From an uncultured bacterium (GTDB lineage Bacteria > Verrucomicrobiota > Kiritimatiellia > CAIKKV01 > CAITUY01): a stretch of DNA of 32,741 nt. The stretch is from assembly GCA_903895695.1 (NCBI GenBank), contig CAITUY010000117.1, forward strand, positions 1-32,741, written 5' to 3'. The notes beneath the pieces were generated by a model. That model was not told the origin of the DNA. It searched no databases and saw only the letters and a program-made list of their open reading frames with translations. Shown one piece after another: positions 18,601 to 25,979 of this stretch (position 1 is its first letter; the number at the start of each line of letters is the position of its first letter). Position numbers and translations under genes: made by a program.

Positions 18601-20032
18601 CCCCGCCGTCGGCGCTGATCTTGCCGCCGGCCGATACGGTGACATTGCTCGCCTGAACGCGCAGCGAGCCGCCGCCAATCCCCTCAGAGACGAGGGATAA
18701 TGTCGCCCCAGAGGATACCCTGATGTCGCCAGCCACCGTGACGAGGCCGCCGTAGTTTGTAGAGATCAGGTTTGTCGGGCCGCTCTGCACCGTAACCTGC
18801 CCAGCGTTGGTGAGGATCAAGCTGCCCCCCACGACCATCACCTGGTTCGAGATATTGAAGGATACCCCTCCGGAACCGGCGAGGATATCGTTTGTCACCG
18901 TCAGCACAAATCCCAGTTCCGTGAACTTGACCGTTGTGCCGGTGGCCGTCAGCCAGTTCGGCTGCCATGAGTTAATACCGTAGACATACACTTTGTCTGG
19001 AAACCGGTCGACGAGCGAGTTCGGCACGAACTGGGAGTCCGGCAGATAAAGCGTGCCCGCATCTTGATCCGAACGACTTGCCTGCGTGCCGGTCTTGACC
19101 GAGAACGTACACGTCGGTTGCAGGCTCTCTCCCGCTTGGGCCACAGGATCGTACACAACGGCTATGCGGCCGCCGCCCGACGCCCCCGATTCGCCGGGTG
19201 AACTCTGACCCTGGGCTTGCAGCACACCCTTGCCACCGAACGTGTGACACACGATGTAGACCCCGCCGCCAGAGCCCGGCGCACTGTACCCGCTGGCCGT
19301 GCCGCCGTTGGCTTTGATGGAGCCATCCACAGTCACCTTGCCACTGGCTACGATCCACGCGAGGCCGCCGCCGTTGCCGGAGGTGCCGGCGCCGCTGTTG
19401 GCGGACCCGCCGCCGCCGCTACCGGGCTGTGTGGGAGTGTAGGGCGAACCGTAGGCCGGTATGGTGGCGTAGGCGCCGCTGTGCTGTCCTTTGCCGCCCG
19501 GGCCGCCGTAGGCGCCGCCGCAGCAACTGTAGCTGGCGCCGGCATAGCCGCCGCCAGGTCCCTGTCCACGCAGGCCGACGCCGCCACCCGGATACCCCCG
19601 CGACGAGACGTTAATGACGCCGCTCGCACTGACGGTCAGGTTGGAGCACAGAATGTAGACCCGATTCGTGTTGGAGGGCGAACCACTCGTGTCACAGATA
19701 GCATGGTACAGCGTGGCGTTGGTGCCGATCGTGACGTTGGTCGCCTGCAGCGTGGTGGCCCAGTTCGTGAACGTCATGCTGGCGTTGGTGATCAGGATCG
19801 ACGACAACCACGCGGTCGGGTTGGTCAGGAGAATTGAGCCTGAGCCGATCACGACAGTGTCACCGTCTGCCGGCACAGCATTTTCCACCCAGTTCCCCTG
19901 CGCGAACCAATCGCCATTCACACTGCCGCCCCAGGTGCCGGGGTTCGCACGGGCAGACGGTGCTCCCCAGATCAGCGTCATAAGCCCGATCCCCGCTACC
20001 GCACCCAGTCCAATCCGCGCACGTCGTATCAT
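15629..20032 (-). CDS. Giant glycine-rich two-module exported protein (paralogue B)
   Basis: A 1467-aa protein. The ATG at 20032 has GAGGAG about 10 nt upstream and opens a signal peptide (MIRRARIGLGAVAGIGLMTL, then IWGAPSARA). Two modules, about residues 30-660 and 822-1467, share with paralogue A the strand region (NGDWFAQGNWVENAVP; NGNWLDATKWTPSDSIP), CSNLTVSASGVINVSSRGYP, the glycine stretches (GPGGGYAGASYSCCGGAYGG), GGRIAVVYDPVAQAGESLQP, DAGTLYLPDSQFVPNSL and SGGGGGGRI. The linker (about 664-820) lacks Calx-beta. It carries a bacterial (InlB-B-like) repeat instead: CYGWTLTNDVGTV, TNYAFLNWTGAGGSTNNPLT and ARSVQANFVS. It ends GKPGTVFVMR. No membrane anchor is seen. Parts of the two modules are nearly identical at DNA level (16740-16863 and 19100-19223), which points to recent duplication or gene conversion. 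Function unknown; probably cell-surface. Confidence 0.88.
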   Translation of the reverse strand: MIRRARIGLGAVAGIGLMTLIWGAPSARANPGTWGGSVNGDWFAQGNWVENAVPADGDTVVIGSGSILLTNPTAWLSSILITNASMTFTNWATTLQATNVTIGTNATLYHAICDTSGSPSNTNRVYILCSNLTVSASGVINVSSRGYPGGGVGLRGQGPGGGYAGASYSCCGGAYGGPGGKGQHSGAYATIPAYGSPYTPTQPGSGGGGSANSGAGTSGNGGGLAWIVASGKVTVDGSIKANGGTASGYSAPGSGGGVYIVCHTFGGKGVLQAQGQSSPGESGASGGGRIAVVYDPVAQAGESLQPTCTFSVKTGTQASRSDQDAGTLYLPDSQFVPNSLVDRFPDKVYVYGINSWQPNWLTATGTTVKFTELGFVLTVTNDILAGSGGVSFNISNQVMVVGGSLILTNAGQVTVQSGPTNLISTNYGGLVTVAGDIRVSSGATLSLVSEGIGGGSLRVQASNVTVSAGGKISADGGGYLSGSAGGSTGYGPGGGPATYSGAGGGYGGKGGNGVKPGETGRGPYGSSNARPVYAGSGGGSGTGGGAFIGGAGGGLVWLVVTNQVTVDGTLTANGAGGGGYGGGGAGGGIYLSMARLAGGGVFTANGGVGGTESGGGGGGRIAVKDWTANTFSGSMNANGSTGGGTTGTNGTIYVHMSDAFPLTLVVRGSPAAHGDSSPYDYGTYPMAAGTPVTDSIPLTAEQTASTRYICYGWTLTNDVGTVMGGDGTTQAVFTINTNLTLTWNWTNQWYLQTTAGAHGGLPVDWTGWYTNSAQVSITATAATNYAFLNWTGAGGSTNNPLTVTMDQARSVQANFVSTLPTPRAWNGNGNWLDATKWTPSDSIPGLQDPVTIQSGTCMISDSASVPSVIVSNGATLLFTNWAAVLSAASVTVLSNGVITHALCDTNAAPGNTNRVYILCSNLTVNAYGGIDVSTKGYPGGGSGQSGQGPGGGGSVGQYSCSGGAYGGAGGKGQAYIYTTPAYGSPYAPTQPGSGGGGSSSANSSPGNGGGLVWVNATGKVTVDGSIKANGGTATGYSAPGSGGGIYIVCRTFGGRGMLQAQGQSSPGESGASGGGRIAVAYDPVAQTGESLQPSCTFSVKTGTQQAGRTDQDAGTLYLSDSQFLPTSLGDLFPDKIYVYGVSTWSPSSLLVTNTSVDFVYPGIQLTVAGNVTVSGASRLGICLSNQTLSVLGSVLVTNGGNLRLQSGPTNALWPTYGGLVTIVGDLTIGTNSSVYPYSHPINGGSLKFTLADLVVSPGGQFNADGRGYGQGPGSGSPAGTGYGTGGGLATVSGAGGGYGGIGGNGRKPGENGGSTYGSSNVPPMQAGSSGGSGTGGGTACGGAGGGLIWVEANNRITVNGAISANGGATGATGYGGGGSGGGIYLLCRRFEGALPGAITANGSNGGSESGGGGGGRILIAAAIDYYAAAAPTAAKGLRNSTGGETDGADGTVVRMLVGKPGTVFVMR

Positions 20033-20339
20033 GATGGCATTGCTCCTCTAAAACTGAAGTACCCTGTCGATTGGTATGCGTTGTGAAGGAACCAGGAAGT
20101 TCCTGCACCCCCCCGCCAAGTGGCGCCTGTCGCGGTCGGATCCATGATCCTGCGGCAGGCGCGGTTGTGATTCGGCCACCCAAAAGTCTGACTGAAAACC
20201 TCTTTGCCACACGGAGCGGAGCCGCTTCCGGCTCCGGCCCTTCGACAGTGCTCAGAGCAGGCCGGCGCGGGAAGCCGCGCCGCTCCTGCATGCGCCAGAT
20301 AAGCCCCCTGGCCACACGGGGGAACCGTCAGACGCCCGA
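20033..20339. other. Intergenic region between giant paralogues C and B
   Basis: This 307-bp stretch holds the GAGGAG ribosome site of paralogue B at its left end and a structured repeat at 20211-20286. I cannot point to a clear promoter for paralogue B, so it may have its own weak one or be read through from paralogue C. No gene is seen. Confidence 0.5.
20211..20286. repeat. Palindromic repeat with three-way-junction layout
   Basis: An outer stem, GGAGCGG (20213-20219) with CCGCTCC (20280-20286), encloses two perfect 7-bp hairpins. These are CGGAGCC/GGCTCCG (20217-20223 with 20230-20236) and GGCGCGG/CCGCGCC (20264-20270 with 20275-20281). The middle carries TTCGACAGTGCTCAGAGCAG. In translation this gives the STVEGPE phrase I recall from many spurious proteins, which suggests a dispersed repeat. 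It may also end the paralogue C transcript. Confidence 0.65.
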
Positions 20340-23300
20340 CTACCGCATGGTGAAGATGGAGCCCGGCGGGGGCAACTGCCCCCAGTAAATCGTGCCTGCA
20401 CCCGACGGGAAGTTGTTGCTGCCGCCGGCTCCACCGGTCACGCTGACGGTGCAGGTGATGTCGTTGACGCGCCAGACGGCAATCCGGCCGCCGCCGCCGC
20501 CGCCAGCCCAATTGACGCCGGGTCCGACACCCCCGTTTGCCATGAGGCTGCCCGCTCCTCCTGAAAAATGCGGCACGTTGATATAGATGCTCCCGCCAGA
20601 CCCGGCTCCGGAATTGCCCTCGAGGTTCGTTCCGTTGGCCGAGATAATACCGTCGACGGCCACCCTTCGGCCCGCGTACAGCCAGACCACGCCGCCACCG
20701 CCGCCGCCGCCAATGACATTGCCGCTCGCCCGTCCACCCGCGCTGCCCGCCAGCAGTGGCGCATTCGAGGACCCGTAGGTCGATCCCCCCGCATTCCCGC
20801 GAATGTCCATAGCGCCGACCCCGCCATAGCCGCCACCTGAACCTATGTCGGTCGACTTACCACCGCCAGGTCCCATGCCGGCATTCCCCGCCACGAACCC
20901 CTGGTATCCATACCCATTCGCACTCAGCAGGCCGCCCGCATCGACCGTCAGGTCGTTCCCCACGACCATCTGAACGGCGCCGCCATTGGTCGGATCGCAC
21001 ACCGGGTAGATGGTGCTGTTGGTATAGATCCGGACATTGCCGGATGCGGCCACGCGTCCGCCATAGATCGGTGACGCGACGTTGGTCGGCCCCGCAAAGA
21101 ACCATACCTGCCCGCCGCCCGAAACGTTCAGGTTCGCGCCGGTGAACGAGCACGGTGCGAGGAACTCCAGCTTGGCGTACAACCCGGTCACCGTCGTATC
21201 GCCGACCACCTTGACGCCGAGGCCGCCCTGGAGCCTGACCCAGGAGTTGCTGACCATGGCCGACGGCGGCGTCCAGGTCGTCATATTGGATCGGACCAAG
21301 TACATCGAGTTCGTGAAGTATGACGGGTTGAAGAAACTGGCGTCGCTCAGGTAGAGCGAGCCCGGTTGCGTGTTAAAGAAAGGCGTCAGACCACCGTTCC
21401 CGCCGCGCAGTTCGAACCCCATCGTGGGAACCGGAGAAACGCCGGCCTGCGCTGCCGTGTCATACACGATCGCGATACGCCCGCCGCCGCCCGCGCCGCT
21501 GCGACTGGTCGGGTTGATGTAAAGATTGCCGGTGCCGCCCCACGCGCGGAAGTTGCCGTTGCCGGAGAGTGTGCGGCAGGTGATGTAGACGCTCCCACCC
21601 GCGCCGGCGCCGCACGTGGTCGAGCCGTCCGGCCCTGGCGCATTGTCGCCGTTGGCCGTCACCAGTCCGTCGATGTGGACGTCGCCGGTAGCGTCGATGC
21701 GCGCGACGCCACCGCCGTTTCCGCTCTTCATGGTGTACGGATGTGCCGCCCCGCCGGAGCTCCCCGGAAAAACGGGCGCTATCACGGAATCATACGAAAT
21801 GCCGCCGAGCGTGCCTTGCGCCGCGGCGCCACCGGCGCCGCCGTGCCCGCCGCCGCCGGCCCAGTCGCTCACAGCCCCGCCGCCCGGCCCGCGTCCCGCG
21901 ATCGCCGACCCGCTGGGCGTTGGACCGGCGTAGCCCCGGCCATCGAGGTTGACAACGCCACCCGCCGCGACGGTGAAATTGCTGCACACCACCCAGACGA
22001 ACCCGTCGGGCGTCCAAGGCGAGGCCGTCGCGGTGTTCGTGATGTGGGTCAGCGTGCCGTAAACCGTCACGTTCTGGGCACCCACGCAGGCGTTGGTCCC
22101 ACTGAACGTCAGCGACTGCCCGGCATTTACCGTCAGCGAGACCAGGCCCGTCACGGTCTGGTCCAGGGTCATGTTAGTGCCGATGATGACCGTGTCGCCT
22201 GGGATCGGCGGCCGGCCGATGCTCCACGAACTCAGGTTGCCCCACGAGCCGGAGTTGACGTTCGAATTGACTCCCGGGGGAATGGAGAAATCGATCAGAT
22301 TGAGCGTCACCGTATTGGAGGCGCCGACCAGGTAATTGCTTGCGGAAAGCGACAACTGGATCGTCGTGTTGCCCTCCAGCACAGGGGTATAGAGTTGCTG
22401 GACAATGATGTTCGTCTGCGCGGCCCCATCCGGGATCACGACCGATCCGCTCAGGGGGTTGAAATTCACGCCGGACTGCGCCGTGCCGCCCACGGTGTAG
22501 TACACCGTCAGAGCCCCGTTCGTGGCGGTCGACGCGCGCGCCACCGTCACGGTCAGCGCATTCAGATTCACTTCGTAGGACGTGTCGTTCTGAAGGCCGA
22601 AGTTTACATACCCCGCCAGGAATTTCACCGTGGCGGGCGTCCAGAAATCGCCGCCGCCGTTGATCGCGTAGAAGCGGTAGTAGTACATCTGCTCGGTGCT
22701 GGGAAAGGTGACGTTGGTGAACAACTGCCCGACCAGTTGGGGCGCGGCGAAGACGTTGGTGTACGCCCACAGTGCCGCGTTCGTCGTCTGGTCGCTCGGG
22801 CCCCAGTAGACGGCAGCCGCCGTATCCGAACGACCGGTCACATACAGGTAGCCGTTCAGCGTCGCCTGCCCGATGCCGATGTTGGAAGCGAGGCTGTTGG
22901 AGATGCCCGGCCGGTTCGGGACGACATAGCCGGCCACGTAGGTGCCGTTCGACGCCATAATCCGGGATGCCGTGAAGTTAACCGACGATGGACCGCCGGT
23001 CACGGAGTAGCTTCCCGTCCAATCCGACGAAAAGCTGGTCCACGTCGCGATCCGGCCGCCGCCACCGCCGCCACCGCCAGGGTTGCCCGAAGCCCCTGGA
23101 CCACCCGCGCCGCCCTTGGCCAGCAGTTGCCCCGTGCCGGAAAGGGTTTCGACCTGCAGGTAAATGCTGCCACCCGCGCCGCCGCCGCCATAGCCGGGCG
23201 AATCCGCGCCATTCGCCAACAGCGTGCCGTCAACGTGGAGTTCCCGCGCAGCTTCCAGCCAGATCACGCCGCCGCCATACCCGATCGTGCTCCCGTACCC

Positions 23301-24944
23301 AAGGCCGCCGCAACTGCCGGAGTTAATCGGAGCATTGGAGGAACCGTACGGTTGTCCACCCGGGTTATTGTTCCAGCTCTCACCGCCCATGCCGCCGTAG
23401 CCGCCGCCACCGCTTCGGTCGCTCGACTTCCCGCCGCCGGGGCCATAGCCTGTATAAGTGACGGGGAAAGAACCGCGATATCCCTTGCCGACGGCGTCAA
23501 TCGTGCCGCCTGAGGCAACGGTGGCTGAGTTGACCACGCACCTCACCGGACAGCCGGTGACGGCATCCGAGTAGACGTAGATAAAGCTGTTCGTGGCGAC
23601 GAAGAGAGGGCCGTTCACAGTCACCAGGCCTCCGTAGGTCGGCCACGCGCTGTTGGTCACTCCGGCATACAGGTACAGTGACGCGGCGTTCGTGACAATG
23701 ATACCTGAACACTGCACGGAGACCGGAGCCTTCAGCTCCAATTTGGCGTTGCTCCCGATGACCGTCAACGTATTGGTAACCGCCAGGGCGCAATTCGTGG
23801 GGAACCTGACCCACGCGTTCGTTACCGTCAAAGCGCTGCATGCCCAGTTCGTCGAGTCCCTGAGATAGAGTGAGAAGCTATTGGTTATGGTGGTGCGCGG
23901 CGTCAGGAACTGATTGTCGGTCAAGTACACCGAACCGGGTTCGGCGAACGTTGCCCCGACAGCGTTCCAATTCGTGACGCCCCAGCCGCCGCGTGCGTCA
24001 AAAATGATCGACGGCGGCCCGAAAGCGCTTTGTGCGACAGGATCGTATACCACCGCAATCCGGCCGCCCCCCCCCGCCGCCATGAGATACCCATTCCACC
24101 CCTGGGCGTCACCCCCTGCGGCGCGGACTGCGCCGGAGCCAAGGAAGGTGTTACAATTGATGAAAACACTGCCGCCGGAGCCGGCCCCGCTGGTGTAGCC
24201 GCCCGGTCCGCCCACATCGCCGATGGCAGTAACTTGGCCGTTAACCGTAACATTCCCGGAGGCGTCGATACGGATTGCGCCGCCGCCGTTGCCGCCCTTG
24301 GCCAGGGCCACGTAGTTGTAGCACGAGCCGCCAGAACTACCGGGATCGGTCGGCGCGATCGCCGATCCGTAGGTCACCCCGCCATTAGCGTTGGCCAAAA
24401 AGCCACCGACGCCGCCATAGGATCCGCCGCCGCCGTGATCGCTACCGGCGCCTTGGCCGCCGCCGGGCCCGACACCGGCAAGCCCACCGCCACTGGGCGT
24501 CTTCGCCACGTACCCCTTGCCATTGGCGTTGATTGTGCCCGCGGCTGCCACCGTCAGATTCGAGCAGACGATCCAGACGCGGTTGTCGGCGATCCACGGG
24601 CCGACCGTATTCGTGGCCGACTGCGCTAGGTGCGTCACGTTGCCGTTATTGGCGACGGTGGTCGCCTGCAGGGCCGTGTTGGTGCCCACAAAGACAACCA
24701 CACCGTTGTTGGTCAGGCTGTTCAGGTTGGCCGTGGCGCTGTTAAGCGTGACGGTGATGGCGTTGTTGATGATCGCGTCGTCGGTGTCGCTCGGGACACC
24801 CCCGCCGCCCCACGTGTTTGAGTCGGTCCAGAGGCCGCTCGTGCCAGCCGTCCAAATGGCGGCCCCGCAAGGGATGGAACCGAGCAGCCATCCGGTGATT
24901 AGACTCAGTGCCCCTACACAACGCATTCTGCAGCCACGGCTCAT
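20340..24944 (-). CDS. Giant glycine-rich two-module exported protein (paralogue C)
   Basis: A 1534-aa protein. The ATG at 24944 has GGGAGGGGAG upstream and gives a signal peptide (MSRGCRMRCVGALSLITGWL, then LGSIPCGAA). The cysteine near the cleavage site lacks a normal lipobox. Module 1 starts WTAGTSGLWTDSNTWGGGGV. Module 2 starts near residue 891 (NSGSWGNLSSWSIGRPPIPG). Both carry CSNLTVAAAGTINANGKGY-type strands, GPGGG/GGGGYGG stretches, GGGGRIA strands and YLTDNQFL/YLSDASFF. The linker has a fibronectin-III-like stretch (about 671-775, MYYYRFYAINGGGDFW) and a Calx-beta domain (about 775-885), as in paralogue A. It ends PPPGSIFTMR. Calx-beta domains bind calcium in known cases. The rest is inferred to be a beta-solenoid-like surface structure. 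It has its own promoter and operator candidate upstream. Confidence 0.88.
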   Translation of the reverse strand: MSRGCRMRCVGALSLITGWLLGSIPCGAAIWTAGTSGLWTDSNTWGGGGVPSDTDDAIINNAITVTLNSATANLNSLTNNGVVVFVGTNTALQATTVANNGNVTHLAQSATNTVGPWIADNRVWIVCSNLTVAAAGTINANGKGYVAKTPSGGGLAGVGPGGGQGAGSDHGGGGSYGGVGGFLANANGGVTYGSAIAPTDPGSSGGSCYNYVALAKGGNGGGAIRIDASGNVTVNGQVTAIGDVGGPGGYTSGAGSGGSVFINCNTFLGSGAVRAAGGDAQGWNGYLMAAGGGGRIAVVYDPVAQSAFGPPSIIFDARGGWGVTNWNAVGATFAEPGSVYLTDNQFLTPRTTITNSFSLYLRDSTNWACSALTVTNAWVRFPTNCALAVTNTLTVIGSNAKLELKAPVSVQCSGIIVTNAASLYLYAGVTNSAWPTYGGLVTVNGPLFVATNSFIYVYSDAVTGCPVRCVVNSATVASGGTIDAVGKGYRGSFPVTYTGYGPGGGKSSDRSGGGGYGGMGGESWNNNPGGQPYGSSNAPINSGSCGGLGYGSTIGYGGGVIWLEAARELHVDGTLLANGADSPGYGGGGAGGSIYLQVETLSGTGQLLAKGGAGGPGASGNPGGGGGGGGRIATWTSFSSDWTGSYSVTGGPSSVNFTASRIMASNGTYVAGYVVPNRPGISNSLASNIGIGQATLNGYLYVTGRSDTAAAVYWGPSDQTTNAALWAYTNVFAAPQLVGQLFTNVTFPSTEQMYYYRFYAINGGGDFWTPATVKFLAGYVNFGLQNDTSYEVNLNALTVTVARASTATNGALTVYYTVGGTAQSGVNFNPLSGSVVIPDGAAQTNIIVQQLYTPVLEGNTTIQLSLSASNYLVGASNTVTLNLIDFSIPPGVNSNVNSGSWGNLSSWSIGRPPIPGDTVIIGTNMTLDQTVTGLVSLTVNAGQSLTFSGTNACVGAQNVTVYGTLTHITNTATASPWTPDGFVWVVCSNFTVAAGGVVNLDGRGYAGPTPSGSAIAGRGPGGGAVSDWAGGGGHGGAGGAAAQGTLGGISYDSVIAPVFPGSSGGAAHPYTMKSGNGGGVARIDATGDVHIDGLVTANGDNAPGPDGSTTCGAGAGGSVYITCRTLSGNGNFRAWGGTGNLYINPTSRSGAGGGGRIAIVYDTAAQAGVSPVPTMGFELRGGNGGLTPFFNTQPGSLYLSDASFFNPSYFTNSMYLVRSNMTTWTPPSAMVSNSWVRLQGGLGVKVVGDTTVTGLYAKLEFLAPCSFTGANLNVSGGGQVWFFAGPTNVASPIYGGRVAASGNVRIYTNSTIYPVCDPTNGGAVQMVVGNDLTVDAGGLLSANGYGYQGFVAGNAGMGPGGGKSTDIGSGGGYGGVGAMDIRGNAGGSTYGSSNAPLLAGSAGGRASGNVIGGGGGGGVVWLYAGRRVAVDGIISANGTNLEGNSGAGSGGSIYINVPHFSGGAGSLMANGGVGPGVNWAGGGGGGRIAVWRVNDITCTVSVTGGAGGSNNFPSGAGTIYWGQLPPPGSIFTMR

Positions 24945-25015
24945 GCTCCCCTCCCTGCGTTTTCGAGATCCTGACCGACCCGCGCAACCGCCGAGCCCCA
25001 TAACTCAGCCCCAAA

Positions 25016-25032
25016 TGGGCAGTAACTGCCCA
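25016..25032. promoter_or_regulatory. Palindromic operator candidate for giant paralogue C
   Basis: A perfect 17-nt palindrome, TGGGCAGTAACTGCCCA (8-bp arms around one base). It lies just downstream of the -10 box at 25044-25049, so it would overlap the first transcribed bases. That is the usual place for a repressor operator. No regulator gene is nearby. I did not see the palindrome at the other two giant genes. Confidence 0.5.
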
Positions 25033-25043
25033 ATGTCTAATCC

Positions 25044-25072
25044 AGTATACCCCTTCGGTATCCCCGTGGCAA
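25044..25072 (-). promoter_or_regulatory. Sigma-70-type promoter of giant paralogue C
   Basis: On the minus strand, TTGCCA (25067-25072) and TATACT (25044-25049) are separated by exactly 17 nt, each 5/6 to consensus. The start would lie near 25037, giving a leader of about 93 nt before the ATG at 24944. Confidence 0.6.
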
Positions 25073-25122
25073 CCGGATTAATTCAGCGAGTGTAACGCCT
25101 CAGTCTTCAGAAGGGCCGCTTT

Positions 25123-25177
25123 GGTAGGGACGGCTCTCCGAGCCGTCCGCGGCGGCCAAGGGACTGGCCGCCCTACC
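25123..25177. repeat. Compact three-way-junction palindromic repeat
   Basis: An outer stem, GGTAGGG (25123-25129) with CCCTACC (25171-25177), encloses ACGGCTC/GAGCCGT (25130-25136 with 25140-25146) and GGCGGCCA/TGGCCGCC (25151-25158 with 25165-25172). All pairings are perfect. It lies between the acetyltransferase stop and the promoter of paralogue C, so it could also act as a terminator or insulator. I recall this sequence type as a dispersed repeat of PVC genomes, but there is no second copy in the window. The rest of 24945-25208 holds only the promoter and operator. Confidence 0.7.
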
Positions 25178-25208
25178 AGGAGGCCCCCGCGTAACTGAGG
25201 GGCTACCT

Positions 25209-25979
25209 TCAATCTTGAAAGTCCCGGCACAAAAACCGAGGCGACGTGCGGAGCAGCGCCAGAGTTTCTGCTACGGCCGGCTTTGCCCGCAGCACGCGAA
25301 TCTCGGCCGCTCCAATTCTGCCGATCTGCAGAATTCCGGCTTCAAGCCAGATCGGCTCCATCACCGGAAATCGACGCGGCGTTCCCCAGTCATGGATACG
25401 AACGTTCCGGCGCAGCGTCCGCCCCTGGTCATCGGTGATACTGGCCATGGCTCTCTCCGGCTGCATCTGATACGCGCATTCAGCCAATTCCTCCACGCTG
25501 TGTAAAAGCGTGCAGCAATCCAAGGTCACTCCCAAGAACACCACCTTGCCGTCCAGTTCTGCCAACCGCAGATAAGGGGATCCAGGCCCGCAAGGCGTGT
25601 CGCAATCCAGATGATCCCGGATCAAGTAGTCGGCCTCCGGCCCAATCGCGGCGACGGAATGCGTGGGATGGAGACTCCTCCGGGCGTCAGGTCGCCGCCG
25701 GAAGGTCTCGGGGATCAACCCCGTCCAACAGGGCGTCTGTCGAACATCGAAGACGGGCGGATGCCCCGGTGAGTCGTCGCGACGTCCGGTGAGCGTCGGC
25801 ACGGCTACCGTGCCTGCAGGTCCGACCGCCGCCAGGAGCGCCGCAATAACCGCCTCGGCTCCGCCGTCAACGACGCCGAAACTCTTCAACGAGCTGTGCA
25901 CGAGCAGAACGTCACCAGCGTTCACGCCCAGATCGCGCAGCCCGCGGACAATATCCGACTCCTGGACACTATTAGGCAA
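25209..25979 (-). CDS. AAC(3)-family N-acetyltransferase-like protein
   Basis: About 256 aa if read from the TTG at 25979. The TTG overlaps the upstream methyltransferase stop (TTGCCTAA), which suggests translational coupling. The frame is open further upstream, but no ATG with a ribosome site exists and family members start at about this point. Motifs are those of the antibiotic 3-N-acetyltransferase fold: GDVLLVHSSLKSFGVVDGGA (His28), GPAGTVAVPTLTG, PCWTGLIPETFRR, LHPTHSVAAIGP (His104, His107), TPCGPGSPYLRLAELDGKVV and FLGVTLDCCTLLHSVEE. The family transfers acetyl from acetyl-CoA to amines. Besides aminoglycoside resistance enzymes it includes N-acetyltransferases of biosynthetic pathways. 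Because it is coupled to an MttB-type gene, I infer a metabolic amine substrate rather than drug resistance. Cytoplasmic. Confidence 0.8.
   Translation of the reverse strand: MPNSVQESDIVRGLRDLGVNAGDVLLVHSSLKSFGVVDGGAEAVIAALLAAVGPAGTVAVPTLTGRRDDSPGHPPVFDVRQTPCWTGLIPETFRRRPDARRSLHPTHSVAAIGPEADYLIRDHLDCDTPCGPGSPYLRLAELDGKVVFLGVTLDCCTLLHSVEELAECAYQMQPERAMASITDDQGRTLRRNVRIHDWGTPRRFPVMEPIWLEAGILQIGRIGAAEIRVLRAKPAVAETLALLRTSPRFLCRDFQD

Noticed and set aside
16757..18700. Long plus-strand open frame opposite giant paralogue B
   Set aside because: It is the antisense of the glycine-rich gene. GC-rich codons leave few stops, and the product is an Arg/Ala/Gly mixture without strands, motifs or a ribosome site.
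21366..23513. 715-aa plus-strand open frame opposite giant paralogue C
   Set aside because: Same reason: a low-complexity antisense shadow, while the minus frame has signal peptide, repeats and Calx-beta domain.
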